64,000 bases of DNA from Cordia subcordata (GCA_028554755.1 JAPTOF010000006.1:11774501-11838500), one strand, 5' to 3'. Positions 46,177-61,708 are shown, counted from the first letter of the stretch. Notes: a model not told the origin generated them from the letters alone. Program-made: numbers and translations.

Positions 46177-47430
46177 ATGTCTTCCACAGGTGAAAAGTTT
46201 GAAATCGAGAAGTTTGACGGGAGAATGAGTTTCAGTCTTTGGAGGATCAGATTCAAGGCATTTATGACAATGCAGGGACTTTGGAAAGTCATTGAAGGAG
46301 TGATCCCAGAAAAGATAGAACCAGCAACGAGAGAAGAACTCGAAGCGAAAGCCTTGAGTGCAATACATATGTCCGTGACAAATGAAGTATTGCTGGAGAT
46401 TGCTGAGAAAATGACAGCAGTTGAGGCTTGGAATACTTTGGTGGAATTGTATGCATCTAAATCTCTCACAAATCGCCTCTACTTGAATAAGCGATTGTAT
46501 CATCTTAGAATGAAAGAAGGTACCTCACTAAGACAACACCTTGATGAGTTTACCTCTTGTTTTATTGCTTTGAAGGATGTGGGTGTTAAAATTGATGACG
46601 AAGATCAAGCTATGATCGTATTATGCTCCTTATCGCCTTCATATATGAACTTTGTGGACACTATGTTGTACGGGAGGGATAAAATTACTTTTGAATATGT
46701 GATTACTTCATTAAAATCGAAGGATCTTCAAACACATATTCCGGGACATAGGGAAGAAGTTCACGGGGAAGGTTTAGTGAGTAGAGGAGATCGGAGAATA
46801 GAGGGGATCTTGGGTAGAAAGCAAAGCAAGTCAAGGTCAAAATCAAGAGCAAGGAAGCTCATTTGTTTCGAGTGTGGCGAAAAAGGTCACATTAAGAAAG
46901 AATGTCCAAGACTGAGAAAAGGAAAGAAAAAGGTGGAGAATTCAGCAAATGTGGTAGAGAGTGCTGACAGTGATGGAGATAACTCGAGTAGTACCGGAGA
47001 AGTTTTGACTGTGAGTGGATCACAGTGGCAAAGCCAATGGATTCTTGATACTGGTGCAACATTCCATATGTGTCCTAGGCGTGACTGGTTCTCTTCTTAT
47101 TCCAAAAGAGAAGGGAAAGTCTTTCTAGGCAATGATCTTTCGTTAAAGGTGGAGGGAATGGGCATCGTAAATATCAAGATGTTTGATGGTATTACAAGAT
47201 CTCTCGAGTGTTGGCATTTACTGGAGCTGAAGAAAAACTTGATTTCTCTTGGGCGTTTGGATTCTCATGGATACAAATTCCGAAGTAAGAATGGTGTCTT
47301 AAAGGTGACCAAAGGTGCAATTGTGCTCTTGAAAGGGAACTTGACTAGCGGCCTATATGTCCTTCAAGGTAGTACGATTCACAGTGTTGCGGTTGTTACA
47401 TCCGAGGAGAGTGATAATGACACTCTGTGA
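46177..47430 (+). CDS. Copia gag-protease reading frame
   Basis: An open frame from MSSTGEKFEIEKFDG (an in-frame Met 15 codons upstream at 46132 is less likely). It begins with the DUF4219/UBN2-type gag (W-R-I-R-F-K-A-F), continues with a zinc knuckle CX2CX4HX4C at 46864-46905 and the protease active-site motif DTGA at 47047-47058. It closes at an in-frame TGA (47428-47430), exactly where the integrase pre-domain ([10 protein letters not shown]) should continue in the same frame. It would make virus-like particle protein and protease. Because pol is broken downstream, the element is probably not autonomous. Confidence 0.85.
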   Translation: MSSTGEKFEIEKFDGRMSFSLWRIRFKAFMTMQGLWKVIEGVIPEKIEPATREELEAKALSAIHMSVTNEVLLEIAEKMTAVEAWNTLVELYASKSLTNRLYLNKRLYHLRMKEGTSLRQHLDEFTSCFIALKDVGVKIDDEDQAMIVLCSLSPSYMNFVDTMLYGRDKITFEYVITSLKSKDLQTHIPGHREEVHGEGLVSRGDRRIEGILGRKQSKSRSKSRARKLICFECGEKGHIKKECPRLRKGKKKVENSANVVESADSDGDNSSSTGEVLTVSGSQWQSQWILDTGATFHMCPRRDWFSSYSKREGKVFLGNDLSLKVEGMGIVNIKMFDGITRSLECWHLLELKKNLISLGRLDSHGYKFRSKNGVLKVTKGAIVLLKGNLTSGLYVLQGSTIHSVAVVTSEESDNDTL

Positions 47431-50121
47431 TTATGGCACAAAAGGTTGGGCCATATGAGTAAGAGGGGACTGACCGAGCTGAGCAAGAGGGATTTGCTTT
47501 GTGGACAAAGAACTAGAAAGCTTGAATTCTGCGAGCATTGTGTCTTTGGAAAGCAAACCAGGATGAAGTTCAGTAAGGGGCAGGAGAACACCAAAGGCAC
47601 ACTTGATTATATTCATTCTGATCTTTGGGGTCCTAATAAAGTTTCTTCCAAGAAAGGTGCCAGGTATTACATCACTTTTATTGATGCATACTCTCGGATG
47701 GTGTGGGTATACTTCTTAAAAACTAAAGATGAGGCGTTTCCAACATTTGTCGAGTGGAAGACGTTGATTGAGAAGCAGACTGGTAAACAAATTAAGCGTC
47801 TTAGGGTGACAATGGGTTGGAATATTGCAACAAAGAGTTTGATGAGTTCTGCAAGAAACATGGCATTGTGAGACACCGCACATGTGTAGGGACACCACAA
47901 CAGAATGGAGTTACAGAACGCATGAATAGAACTCTGGTGGAGAGAGCTCGTTATATGCTCTCCCAATCTGGTTTGAGTCCAGACTTTTGGGCTGAAGCCG
48001 TCAATACGGCATGCTACTTGGTGAATAGGTCTCCATCTAAAGCTATTGAATTGAAAACTCCTTTTGAGTTATGGTCCGTAAGCCTCGACTACTCTTGATT
48101 GAGGTGTTCGGTTGCCTGCATACACTCACGTGAAGGATGGCAAGTTGCGGAGGGCAAAGAAATGCATATTTCTAGGCTATGCGTCCGAGAGGAAAGGTTA
48201 CAGGTTGTGGTGCAGATCCAAAGTCTCGTGTTTCCTCATCGAGGATGTCACGTTCAATGAGTCTGCTTTATTAGACCAAGAAAAGGAGAAAGCGGTAGCT
48301 GATTTAGACCACGGTGTCAAAGAGCAGGTGGAGGTATTTTCTGATGTACCAAATGTTCAATCTAGCAATAGTAGCAGTCAAATTCAGCCGACTCAACCAA
48401 CTGAGGCACATGATCAAAATGTGCTTGAACAACAGAAGTACAATATTGCCACTGGGCGAGAAAGGAGACAGATTAGAGAGCCTCAAAGGTATGGATACGC
48501 TGATCTTGTTGCTTATGCTTTGACTGTTGCCGAAATAATTGAAGGACATGAGCCGAATTCATACAAAGAGGCCATATCTGGGAAAGATTCTGCTCAGTGG
48601 GTGGGTGCCATGAGTGAGGAGATTGAGTCTCTTTATAAGAATCAAACATGGGAGCTTGTTGAATTGCCTAAGGGACAGCGAGTTGTTGGTTGGAAATGGG
48701 TTTACAAGAAAAAGGAAGGTACTCCAGGGGTTGAAGGTCCTCGATACAAGGCACGGTTTGTGGCAAAAGGCTATACACAAAGGGAGGGTGTTGACTTCAA
48801 CGAAGTGTTCTCTCCAGTTGTGAAGCATACTTCCATCAGGGTTTTACTTGCCTTGGTTGCTCTTCATGACTTAGAGCTTGAGCAGCTAGATGTAAAAACA
48901 GCGTTTTTGCATGGTGATCTTGAAGAGCAAATTTACATGAGTCAGCCGGAAGGGTATGTAGTTCCTGGTAAGGAGAACCACGTTTGCAAACCAAGAAATC
49001 CTTGTATGGGTTGAAGCGATCACCTCGGCAATGGTACAAGAGATTTGACACATTCATGGTAAGTCTTTGGATACACAAGGAGCGCTTACGACGGTGTGTA
49101 TATCTCAAGAAGCTTCCAGATGGTTCGTTTGTGTATTTCTTTGTTGTATGTCGATGATATGCTTATTGTCGCTAAAAGCATGTCCGCAATCGACAAATTA
49201 AAGAAGCGACTAGGTGATGAGTTTGAGATGAAGGATCTTGGAGCAAAGAAAGAAGATTCTTGGCATGGAGATTCACAGATATAGAAACGCTGAAGCTATT
49301 CTTGTCTCAACAAAGTTATATTGAGAAGGTCTTTGGAGCGTTTCGGGATGCTTAAAGCTAAGCCTGTGAGTGTGCCGCTTGCTGCTCACTTCAAATTGTC
49401 TGCAGATTTGTTACCTAAAACTGAGAAGGAGGTGGAGCATATGTCTCATGTTCCATACTCGAGTGCTGTTGGTAGCTTGATGTATGCTATGGTGTGCACT
49501 CGTCCTGATATTTCACATGCAGTTAGTGTTGTGAGCAGGTATATGGCATCACCTGGGAAAACACACTGGGAAGCGGTGAAATGGATAATGAGATATTTGC
49601 GTGGCACTGCGAATATAGGATTGCTATTTAGCAAGATGACCGAGATTGCGCGAGGTTGGTGGGTTATTGTGATTCGGACTTTGCGGGTGACCTTGATAAG
49701 AGAAGATCTCGACGGGTTATGTGTTTACTCTCTCGGATGTGCTATCGGTTGAAAGCGACATTACGCCATCGTGGCATTGTCGACTACTGAAGCGGAGTAC
49801 ATGGCAATTGTAGAAGCTGTGAAGGAGGCCATGTGGTTACAAGGCCTGGTTCGTGATCTTGGACTGCAGCAAGATACAAGCACAGTCTTTTGTGATAGCC
49901 AGAGTGCAATCCATCTGATGAAGAATCAGATGTATCATGAGAGAACTAAACACATTGATATCAGATATCATTTTATCAGAGATATTATATCACAAGGAAT
50001 CATATCGGTGCAGAAGATTTCTACCCATGAGAATCCAGCAGATATGATGACTAAGGTGGTTCCAGTCAGCAAGTTCAAGCATTGTTTGGATTTGGTTGCT
50101 ATTAGCGGTGTGGAGCAGTGA
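47431..50121 (+). pseudogene. Copia pol (integrase, RT, RNase H), broken
   Basis: Segments in three frames cover the integrase pre-domain (47431-47470), integrase core (HSDLWGP near 47615, GTPQQNGVTERMN near 47890), reverse transcriptase (WKWVYKKK, ARFVAKGYTQ, then YVDDM at 49147) and RNase H (STTEAEYMA near 49777, [11 protein letters not shown] near 49900, ending at 50121). Breaks are the TGA at 47428, a frameshift near 47803-47815, a stop near 48096, and further shifts or stops near 49000, 49240-49284, 49340 and 49650-49752. The pol product cannot be made intact. Confidence 0.9.
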
Positions 50122-50192
50122 GCCCTTAGGGGTAGTTGGCAGCAGGGATGATGGTATGTTGATTAGAGCGAATACATGCCAAGGTGGAGATT

Positions 50193-50537
50193 TGTTGAAT
50201 GTGGCCCGTATTATATAATTAATATGTATCCTTTTCCTTGTAGTATACTGTTTACTTTTCCTAGTAGTATACTGTTTCCTTATCCTTGTAGAATATGGAT
50301 TAGGATACTTATGTACTATAAATAGGGGCTAGACATTATATTAAGGGCCTTAGGTTCATACCTCTTGTGGTATGTGGGGTAAGAGAGAAACCAAAGTGTT
50401 AGCCTTGTAGCATTCGTGATCAGTAATATAATTATTCTCTGTTGCCCGTGAACGTAGGCTTCAAAGCCGAACCACGTAATTTCTTGTATCCGTTATTTCT
50501 TCTCGTATTCTTCGTGTTTGCATGTTTTTCCCCAACA
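50193..50537 (+). repeat. 3' LTR of the Copia element
   Basis: 345 bp, colinear with 44982-45326; the substitutions are scattered with no indels. Confidence 0.93.
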
Positions 50538-51357
50538 CACATTAATACTAGTAAATAATACATGCAGTGGTTATATGCCTCATGAATCTGCTATGGTGGG
50601 CACATTCTCAATCAAGTCAAATGTCTTTAGCTTTGGAGTGTTGTTAATTGAGATTGCTAGTGGCAAAAAGAATCTTGAACACCTTCTCAACCTAATAGGA
50701 TGGGTGAGTCTGTTAATATAACACCCTGCCACATTAGTTCTGTGTGAGATTTGTGTACACTTTATAATGCTTGGGTTCACTACTACTATCATCACGAGTT
50801 TAAGGATTTTGGGCCAATTGATTAGACTTAATGTGGTGGCAGGCTAGTAATAAATTTATCTCACGTAGAATTAATGTAAAATGAGATGATACACTCCATC
50901 TGAAGTGACTTCTTTTCTTTATTTTTTTAACTTTAAATAATCACATGTTGAATAAAGCTGTAATTATAAAAATAATTATTTACATATTCAGTAAAGTGTG
51001 TTGAAAAGTAACTTTAATGTTAAAATACCAATAAAGGACACGAAAATAAAATACCGGTCAAAACACAATATAAATATAGTTAGTTATTTATTTTTTAAAA
51101 ATATATTATCAAAATGTTATAATTTAATAATTTAGTTAACATCATAATATAATGAGAGTGTATAATAATTTATTAAACAAAAAATAGTAACAAATACAAA
51201 GGATAAGTATAACATAAATGACTAAGATGATTTAGTGATAAAGATAAAATGGTGAGGATAAGGTAATAAATGGTTTAGTCAAACATTTTTTTCCAAAATA
51301 TTTAAAGCTATAAAAAGAAGAAGCAGGGTAGAAGAACTTTTTATTTTTCAATTTATA

Positions 51358-51556
51358 GGCTTGTTTGGGTTCACTTTTTTTTTTATTTAAGAGAAAAACA
51401 CTATTTTTTTCTTTAAAAAAGTTATATTTGAGCTTTTTTTGAAGTCATAATTTTTAGCTTCTTAAAAAAAGTAATTTTTTCCTTCTTAAAAAAAGTAATT
51501 TTTTCAAAAGGTATTAAAATAAAATACGTTTAGAAAAAGCTAATCTAGACGAACCC
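51358..51556. mobile_element. diverged Tourist-like MITE
   Basis: Starts GGCTTGTTTGGGTTCACTTTT and ends (inverse) with AAAAGCTAATCTAGACGAACCC; flanks ATA and TAA. It is more diverged than the other copies. Confidence 0.5.
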
Positions 51557-53167
51557 TAAAACCACTTAAAAGGGTACCTATTTTTTTTTTTATTAAAACA
51601 AACACATCTACTAAAATTTTAAAGAAATTTGACCAATTTGAAAATCAAATCAAACACGCTCTTAGGCCAATTACACATTGATTCTAATCATTAGAAAACG
51701 CATACAATGATGTGACATAGGTGTTATACTAGTATCTTGCGCCTAGGAGTAAACACAGGTTGGTTAAACCAACCAATCCAGCCCAAATTAACCAAAAATT
51801 AAGGTTGATTTAATTATTTTACATGGTTAAAACCAATTGGTTAATTTCAATAGTTTGGTTTAAAATAGATCTCAAACTAAATGGAACTATTTTTATCCTT
51901 AATTTTATGTATATATTCATTCCAAATTTTATGTATTTTAATAGTCGTACTCTTAACTTCAAGACTATATTTACAAACTTTAACCACCAAGTCATAGTTG
52001 TACTTGTGTTTTATTTTAATGGTAAAATCTTAGGACATTAATTTTGTAATATAGATAGTAAATCGAGTTTGTTTCTTTCAAATTTTATTATAAAATTTGA
52101 GTTTTTTAATTATTTAAGAAAATTGAAATTTTGGTTTAGTTTGATTATATACATGGTAAGAAAAACCAATTAATTTTTTTCAAATATAAACCAATTGATT
52201 TTAATTATTTTAAAATATGATCAAAATCAAACCAAATCAAACCATGTATACCCTTATTTGCACCACCACCTTGCTTGATCTCGGCAAAAAAGCACACCCA
52301 AGTGTTTGACCTTTCGCTCGTTAATGCTGCTTTCTAACTATATTTTATAATTGTTATAAACATGATTTTATTTTTTGATCCTCGCTACTAATATTATTAA
52401 ATATATCTCTTTCATTTAAGAGACAAAAACAATTATTTATTGCACTTTCTTTTCAATCTTTTCCCCCTTATTTCTATCTCCTTTTCTCTCTTTATTTTTT
52501 CTTGTTTTACTTTCTTACTTTTCATACAAAATAAATTATAAGTTTGCATTTTTCAATCAAAAAAAGAAAAGTTGGCATTTTTTCAACCGCTTGTCACATC
52601 AAGAGAGCGTGAACTGTTAGAACTAATGTGTGGATATGGTGAATTACAAAGAACAAAACTAATAAAACCTCAAGGTGCGGATGCCGCTTTCTATAAAGAA
52701 ATTATCTCCCCACTATTATTGTCATGTTTATGTGATATTCTTTCTAGGATAAGATGACGTTGTTGAAGACAGCAAACAATGGTTTTTGAAGACTTCGCTT
52801 TAAAAAATTGTAATAGCGAATGTCTAACTGTAAACGGTATCACAGGAGAAGAAGAAGAGTGAGGATTCAGAAACTTATAATAAAGATGAGTTTAATATGT
52901 TAAGAATGCAAAAACCTTCTCCTGTTTATAGATGCCAACGGTTCTTATTAAAAATCATAACTTATGAAAAGTGATGATTTCTTGCAAAAAATCATAACTT
53001 TTCTTTTTAATGAAAAGTGATAATTTCTTATGAAAAATCACAACTTTTCATCTATTATTATTTCCAAACTATCCAACACGAACTCTCATCTTGGGAAGGT
53101 ACTACTACTACACATGGGCGGAGCCTGGGGGACCAAGGCGGCCTGGCCCCTCCCAAGTTCTAATTTA

Positions 53168-53393
53168 GGGCTCGTTTGGATTAACTTTTTTTAAAAGTAC
53201 TTTTTTTAACAATTTTTGAAAAATAATTTTTTTTATAAGCTAAAAATTTTGGCTTCGAAAAAAGCTGTATTTGAGCTTTTTTCAGAGTTTCAGCATTTTT
53301 GGAAGCCAAATCAAATAGTTATTGCAAATTTAACGTAACTTTTTCAACAAAAAAAATGCTTTTTCCTCAAAAAAAGCCAATCCAAACACGCCC
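53168..53393. mobile_element. Tourist-like MITE (TTA target duplication)
   Basis: 226 bp. Ends GGGCTCGTTTGGATTAACTT and inverted AAGCCAATCCAAACACGCCC, flanked by TTA at 53165-53167 and 53394-53396. The 3-bp TWA duplication and GGGC-type ends fit PIF/Harbinger-related Tourist elements. Confidence 0.85.
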
Positions 53394-54745
53394 TTAATTG
53401 AAGTGCAAAAATAGAAAAACATCTTGTTTTATTTGGCCCCCACCCCCCAAAATTTTTTGTTAGTGGATAAATATTTTGAAATATGACACCAATACAACGT
53501 CAAAAAGAGTAACTTCTTCTAAATATATATTGTAATTTTTTTCTTTATTTTTTAGTTTTGAAACTTTGAATTCTTGTGATATTTTAGTGAGTTCTTAAGT
53601 TATTTAAAATGATATTTAAGTGATCAAATTTTTATAAGGGATGGGTAATTAATTTTAGTAGATAAAATTCTAGTAATGCTTAATCCATTTATCTTTTAGT
53701 TAGGCATTTTAAATTTTTTATATAAATTAATTTATTTTGTGTATACAAATTATAGATTAATGTTGAATTTTTCATATAAAAATGTACTTTGTAAATGAAA
53801 AAATACTCTTTCTAGTATTTTTGAACCTTTAACAAAATTTTCAAGGGATAAACATGATATTATACATGTGCCTAATCACCCTAACTTTTGAAAAGATAAC
53901 TTTATTTTCTACATGGAAATTAGAAAAAAAATATATTGTTGCATTTATGAGAATACGACAATTGGTTTTTTTTTTTATTTAGACGAGTCCAACTTTATTA
54001 ACTTAATTAATTAACTTTTTTTTCCATAACCTTTTCCTTTTTTCTCCACTCGGCACCGTCGGATCACTAAGGTTGACTTTCGTCCCTACTCAACGGGTGA
54101 GTCTTGCAGTCAAGCTCCCTTCATATAAAAAAAAATTTGAAATGCAAAATAAATATTTGTGAACAATGTGGATATCATTTGAAAATGAGTAGTTCAGATA
54201 GAATCCAACTTGTTGCGACCTAGAATAATAAGTTTACGAGCCTTTTTGCTAAACAATATTATACTTTGTTGCAATTAAAATATTTAATATTGTTGATATT
54301 CTTAATTAAGTTTAGCCCTCCAATTTTAAATTTCTGGCTCCGCCTCTTGTACTTCATATGAATTAAAAAATTGGTAAAAAAGAAATAATAGTCAAAACAA
54401 GAATAAGAAACAGAGCCGGGAATACGTATGACTTGTTTTATAGTATTACTCTTGGGGTATAACAAATAGATATCCCACTAGATGGTGCTGCATATGTATT
54501 TTTATACCAAGAAAGAACCCTGTGCAATGTATGTCTGGGCTCATATAGAGTCAAATCAGGCGGCTCTCTTTGGCGAAAACAAAACCCTGAATTGAAATGA
54601 ACCAAACATGATCAGTAAAGGTCAAAGCCAGCCGATAAGTCAAGTTCAACGCTGCCTACAAATTGGACTGATATTGCAATTTGAATATTCATAAACTCTA
54701 AAGATTAAGATCAACTCAATTCAATTACTGCAAGTCATCTCTGGA

Positions 54746-57743
<2,998 letters not shown>

Positions 57744-58689
57744 ATCTAAGTGCTTTAGTCTCTTGGGATCACCTTGTACACCATATATACACTATACAGG
57801 AAATGCAATATCCCTTAAAAGCTCAAACCAACAATATATGGTATGGTTTAATGTATTAATATTCTATTTAACTTTCAGTTTTCTTATAGTGCTCGCGCTT
57901 CAGTCCAAGGATAACTTACCTCAGAATGAACCCTGATGCAAAATGCGGTTAGATTAAGGAAAAAGAATCAGATAAGGGGCATGTTGCTGCTGGCTATGTT
58001 CTTTTCTGCAACATGGTTTTTTTCTTCATCACAATGTGGTCAATCATCCAGATTTTATTCGACCAAAGAATGCTCCAAATTTTATTCTCTTTCTTACATT
58101 CTGTCCACAATCCTGACCAAGTTCAAGATTTTGCAAAAGTATGTTTATGAAGTTTTCTCTGCCAAGACAAAAATGGACCAGCATATGTTTATGTAGTTTT
58201 CTCTGCCAAGACAAAAATGGACCAGCATGAAGCCAGAATGAGTTCAATAAATGCCCTAATCAGCAACATCCCATTGACACACTTAGTACAGAAGACCCTA
58301 ATGTAATATATACACACTTTTGTGGATCATGTGACCCGATTTAGTTCCACCCTAAGTTTCCAGTTACGGCAAACAAGTGCCAATACCCCCATCAAGATGG
58401 CCAAAAAAAGTGTTGATCATCAAACTGGTGACAAACATCAATTTACCCCAAAACCACAACAATCGTTGTCGAAAGATGGAAATGCACAAAGTCTTGCCAT
58501 AAACAATTATATTATTAGTAAACAAGCGTACCCCAAATTATATTCAGAAAGAGCAAATACTGGAAAATTTCATTTAGCCATACAGAATCATCAAGTATAC
58601 TACTTAATGTAAACGAGAATGGAAGCAGCACTTGAGACATATGCAATAGTGATACAAGAGTTTCAACTTCTCCGAATAGACAAGAGACC
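57744..58689. other. intergenic DNA between receptor kinase and TMA7 (convergent)
   Basis: Contains the 3' ends of both genes and a 44-bp tandem duplication at 58141-58228. No gene seen. Confidence 0.6.
58141..58228. repeat. 44-bp tandem duplication
   Basis: ATGTTTATG(A/T)AGTTTTCTCTG begins at 58141 and 58185, continuing through CCAAGACAAAAATGGACCAGCAT in both copies. Confidence 0.9.
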
Positions 58690-60905
58690 TTATTTCTTTC
58701 CACTTTTCTTCAGCCCAGAACCTCCAAATGCCCCCTTTGATGATGCCTTCGCCTTAAGCTCCTTTAGGGCCTGCCAATCATGAAAAAATTATCATAATCA
58801 TTAGGGCTATGCCAAAAAAGCTAAGATGATAAGATCATATCTCTAACAACCTGAAAAACATCCTACCTTTTCCTCTTCCTTTTTCTTCTGAAGATAGGCC
58901 AAGTCACTCTGCAAAAAGAAATCAATTCAGACCATAACAGAAAAACTGGACATGTACAACGAAAGACCAATGACTCATGAATGCATCCCAATCTGGCTCT
59001 AATAACTTGTTTCGATGCCAATTTATATATCATATAAAGTAGACTACATGCCCTAATCAATGTCATATGTCATGATTACATGAAACATTTTCCCTCAAAA
59101 AAGTCCATGGCTTTTTTATTATTGTCCATACTTTTTACAATTTTATTTTTCCGAATTTAAGTGCTTCATTGAATTATTACATATCTCTTATTAAAAAGTA
59201 TGATTAATATTGAAAACTTCATTAAGAGTTAAATTTTACAAAAATATATTCATATTTCATTCTCACAAGAGTGAAAGAATATTAGGATCTATATGTACCT
59301 GTCAAATAAACCATTTTATCATCATTATTTAATTTCATGCAACACTTGGGGCACAAACTAGTTTTAGAGGAAAAGGAAAGGAAGAGAAGGGGATAGGAAT
59401 CATCCAGTTTGTATTGAATTTTAAAAGAAGAGAAGTGTTACACAAAATTAATCCTCAATAACAACTCAAAATCCTAACAATTCGAGTCTTTTTTTTTGGG
59501 AGGGAAAGGAATAGTTAACTTAAGAAAAATCTTTCTCGTTCCTCCCTATCTCATGGCAACATAAATAATTTCCCATTCAAAATTGCCCCTCCTTTATCCA
59601 ATCCAAATAAAAATTCATAATATCCTTCCCTTTTTCTTTCTGCAATCCAAGCAAAGAAACCCTCTCCTTGTGGTCCCCCCACCCCAACACCTTTCTTCCC
59701 CCTTCTTTCACCTGACTTCTATATATCTCCATTTGTGCAATCCAAACAAGGGGAAAAGCTAGAAAATGAAAAGGAAAAACAAGAGAGGGTGAGAGAACAG
59801 AGAGATTTTTGGAGGATAGGGGCATGAGTTCTGAGAATGTAGCAGCGCAATTTGCAATATCACAGAACCACCTCATGATGTTCTAAGCCAACTTCCACTA
59901 AGAGCATAATTCTGACATTTAAAGGTTAAGGAACAAATTTATATTCAATAGATAGAAATAACCAAAATCAATTCAATTAAGCAAAACACATTATCGAGAC
60001 AACGAGAAATTTCTCCAATTGAAGAAAAACACTAAGAGAAACAAAACCTTCGCTTCCACCTCCTAAATTTGATACACCTTAAAATCAACACTATATTTTT
60101 ATTAATAAGAACCATTGCTTCCACCTGATACGCTGATCAGAGAATGCAGAAAGTTTGGGATAAATAAGAACAATCATGTATCACCAACACGTCCAGCACA
60201 TGATAAAATTATCGGGTAAGTGCAAAAGAACCCCTTCTGCTCGGCTCTAGTTACATGTTAAAACTTGTACTGCCATAATAACCCCTATGATCAACAAGGC
60301 CCTGGCTCATTCTCATTCTCTGGTGATGGCAACGGCTCTTTTACGAAATTCTTATAAGCCTTTCTACGATATCAAAGGGTCTTTTGTGTAACTTTGAGGA
60401 AAACCGTGGCACTATTTGCCCTTGACCCTAAAATATTTATAGTTTCATATACTTCAAAATAGAAATAAACAAAATACTCCAGCAGCAAAATTTCTTTCAA
60501 TTTTTTCTTATTCATCAATTAGGAAAACAAAATGAGATAACAGTAAGCATAAATATTCTTTACTTCATACCAAGCACCACAAAGTTCGCATACGCTTTAA
60601 CCAAAAAAAAAAAAAGATTACAACAAAACAAAAAGTTTAAATTAAAAAAGAAAAAATAAAGTGAAAGACCTATACCTCGTCGTAATCTTTCTTCTCAACC
60701 TTTGGTTGCTTCAAAGGCTTTGCTTTTCCACCTATTCAAACCCCCACAAAAGAAGATCAGATAAAAATAAATCAAGTAAAAGAATTCAATAAAGTTCAAA
60801 TATTTCAAAAAAAATATTTTGGGGATAAAATTCAGAGAATTAAACCTTTTCAATTTCAGTATTTTTAGATGTAAGCCACATATATATACCTTGCTTGGAA
60901 GACAT
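58690..60905 (-). CDS. TMA7: translation machinery-associated protein TMA7
   Basis: Four small exons, complement(58690..58770, 58867..58908, 60676..60731, 60890..60905), closing in frame to 64 aa, the usual family length. Exon 1 encodes only MSSKQ plus one base; the rest reads GGKAKPLKQPKVEKKDYDE, SDLAYLQKKKEEEKALKEL and finally KGAFGGSGLKKSGKK. The TMA7/CCDC72 family is highly basic, helical in the middle and associates with ribosomes; its yeast member was found with translation machinery. The long intron between exons 2 and 3 (about 1.77 kb) holds no visible gene. The leader carries a telo-box-like motif, as many plant ribosome-biogenesis genes do. Confidence 0.95.
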
Positions 60906-60920
60906 GGTTGGATAGTTTGC

Positions 60921-60934
60921 TAGGGTTAGGGTTT
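60921..60934 (-). promoter_or_regulatory. telo-box in the TMA7 leader
   Basis: AAACCCTAACCCTA on the gene strand, 16-29 bp upstream of the start codon. Telo boxes (AAACCCTAA) are enriched in promoters and leaders of plant translation genes. Coregulation with ribosomal protein genes is inferred. Confidence 0.65.
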
Positions 60935-61033
60935 GATCTGTAAACGACGAAGCGTTAACGACCCGAATTCACTCTCACCCGACCCGCGGTTCGCTTTTTG
61001 CGTGGAGTACGTGAAATTGTATGCCTCACAAGT

Positions 61034-61043
61034 CTATATATAG
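61034..61043 (-). promoter_or_regulatory. TATA box of TMA7
   Basis: CTATATATAG, about 130 bp upstream of the ATG on the gene strand. Confidence 0.5.
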
Positions 61044-61501
61044 ACAGAGGAAGGCCACGTAATTAACTAAAAAGAGAAAAGGAAAAAAGAAAATTTAAAA
61101 ATGTAAACAGAAGATTAATGTTATAGAATTAAAAGGAGAAAGTAAAAAGGATCCCATGAGAAGTATAGGAGAAGCAGATTTAAGAATTTTTCATTGATTT
61201 CTCTTTTTCTTTTTTTGGTAAAACCAATACTCTTTATAGTAGACATACAACAAATCCTATTTATAATTTGAGAATCCGACTAGCAGTTCAAAACCTCAGA
61301 AATTTACATATGTTGGTATAAATTTAATATTTAAATTGTGTATCTAACAAAAGAATAAATTGTATTAGAGTTTGTTGGATTAATTTATTTTAGAAATATT
61401 TTTTTAATAATATTTGAACAAAGTATTCTTGAGAAGCTTAAAAAAGTGTTTTTTAAAAGTTTTGACATATAAAATAAATAGATAAACATATATTTGCTTT
61501 A

Positions 61502-61708
61502 GGGCCTATTTGGATTGGCTTTTTTTCAAAAAAAATTACTTTTTTTTCCTAAAAAAAAATTATATTACTTTTGCAATAACTACTTGATTTGGTCTCCAAA
61601 AAAGTTGAAATTTTGAGAAAAAAAAAAACTCAAATACAGTTTTTTTTAAAAGCCAAAATTTTAAGCTTTTCAAAAAAAATGTTAAAAAAAGTCAATCCAA
61701 ACGAGCCT
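61502..61708. mobile_element. Tourist-like MITE (TTA target duplication)
   Basis: 207 bp. Ends GGGCCTATTTGGATTGGCTT and inverted AAGTCAATCCAAACGAGCCT, flanked by TTA at 61499-61501 and 61709-61711. Confidence 0.85.

Larger units (their letters stand above)
44982..50537 (+). mobile_element. Ty1/Copia LTR retrotransposon (TNT1-like), decayed pol
   Basis: LTRs 44982-45326 and 50193-50537, each 345 bp with about 8 differences (roughly 97-98% identical by eye), starting TGTTGAATG and ending CCCCAACA. The target duplication CACAT lies at 44977-44981 and 50538-50542. The primer-binding site TGGTATCAGAGC follows the left LTR, and a purine-rich tract AAGGTGGAGAT precedes the right one. Gene order is gag, protease, integrase, RT, RNase H, as in Copia. 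It inserted into the intron between two kinase exons of relic B, in the same orientation. Confidence 0.95.
41431..50717 (+). pseudogene. receptor-kinase relic B, interrupted by several insertions
   Basis: Pieces match the intact gene in order: lectin/PAN end 41431-42007 (vs 55301-55930), intron 1 remainder 42873-43000, transmembrane exon 43165-43320, kinase exons at about 44107-44288, 44355-44558 and 44692-44933, and 50567-50712. Its decay includes loss of the glycine-loop LGEGGFG, a 2-bp loss before VFSFES, a 3-bp loss in the VAIK region, HRD changed to SRD, VVGT changed to VVET, and two splice donors changed from GT to GC (44559 and 44934). The last exon was not found. An 860-bp element, a fold-back repeat and a whole Copia element lie in its introns. 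Confidence 0.9.
50725..54745. other. intergenic DNA with MITEs, no gene seen
   Basis: AT-rich, with MITE-like elements at 51358-51556 and 53168-53393. A 61-codon frame at 52572-52757 has no family signature. The promoter of the receptor kinase should lie at the right end; no single core element stands out. Confidence 0.55.

Noticed and set aside
52572..52757. 61-codon frame with a regular composition
   Set aside because: No recognisable motif, splice signals or neighbours; treated as chance.
58909..60675. Box C/D snoRNA in the TMA7 intron (ATGATGA-like on minus strand near 59315)
   Set aside because: No D box CTGA at a suitable distance and no terminal stem.
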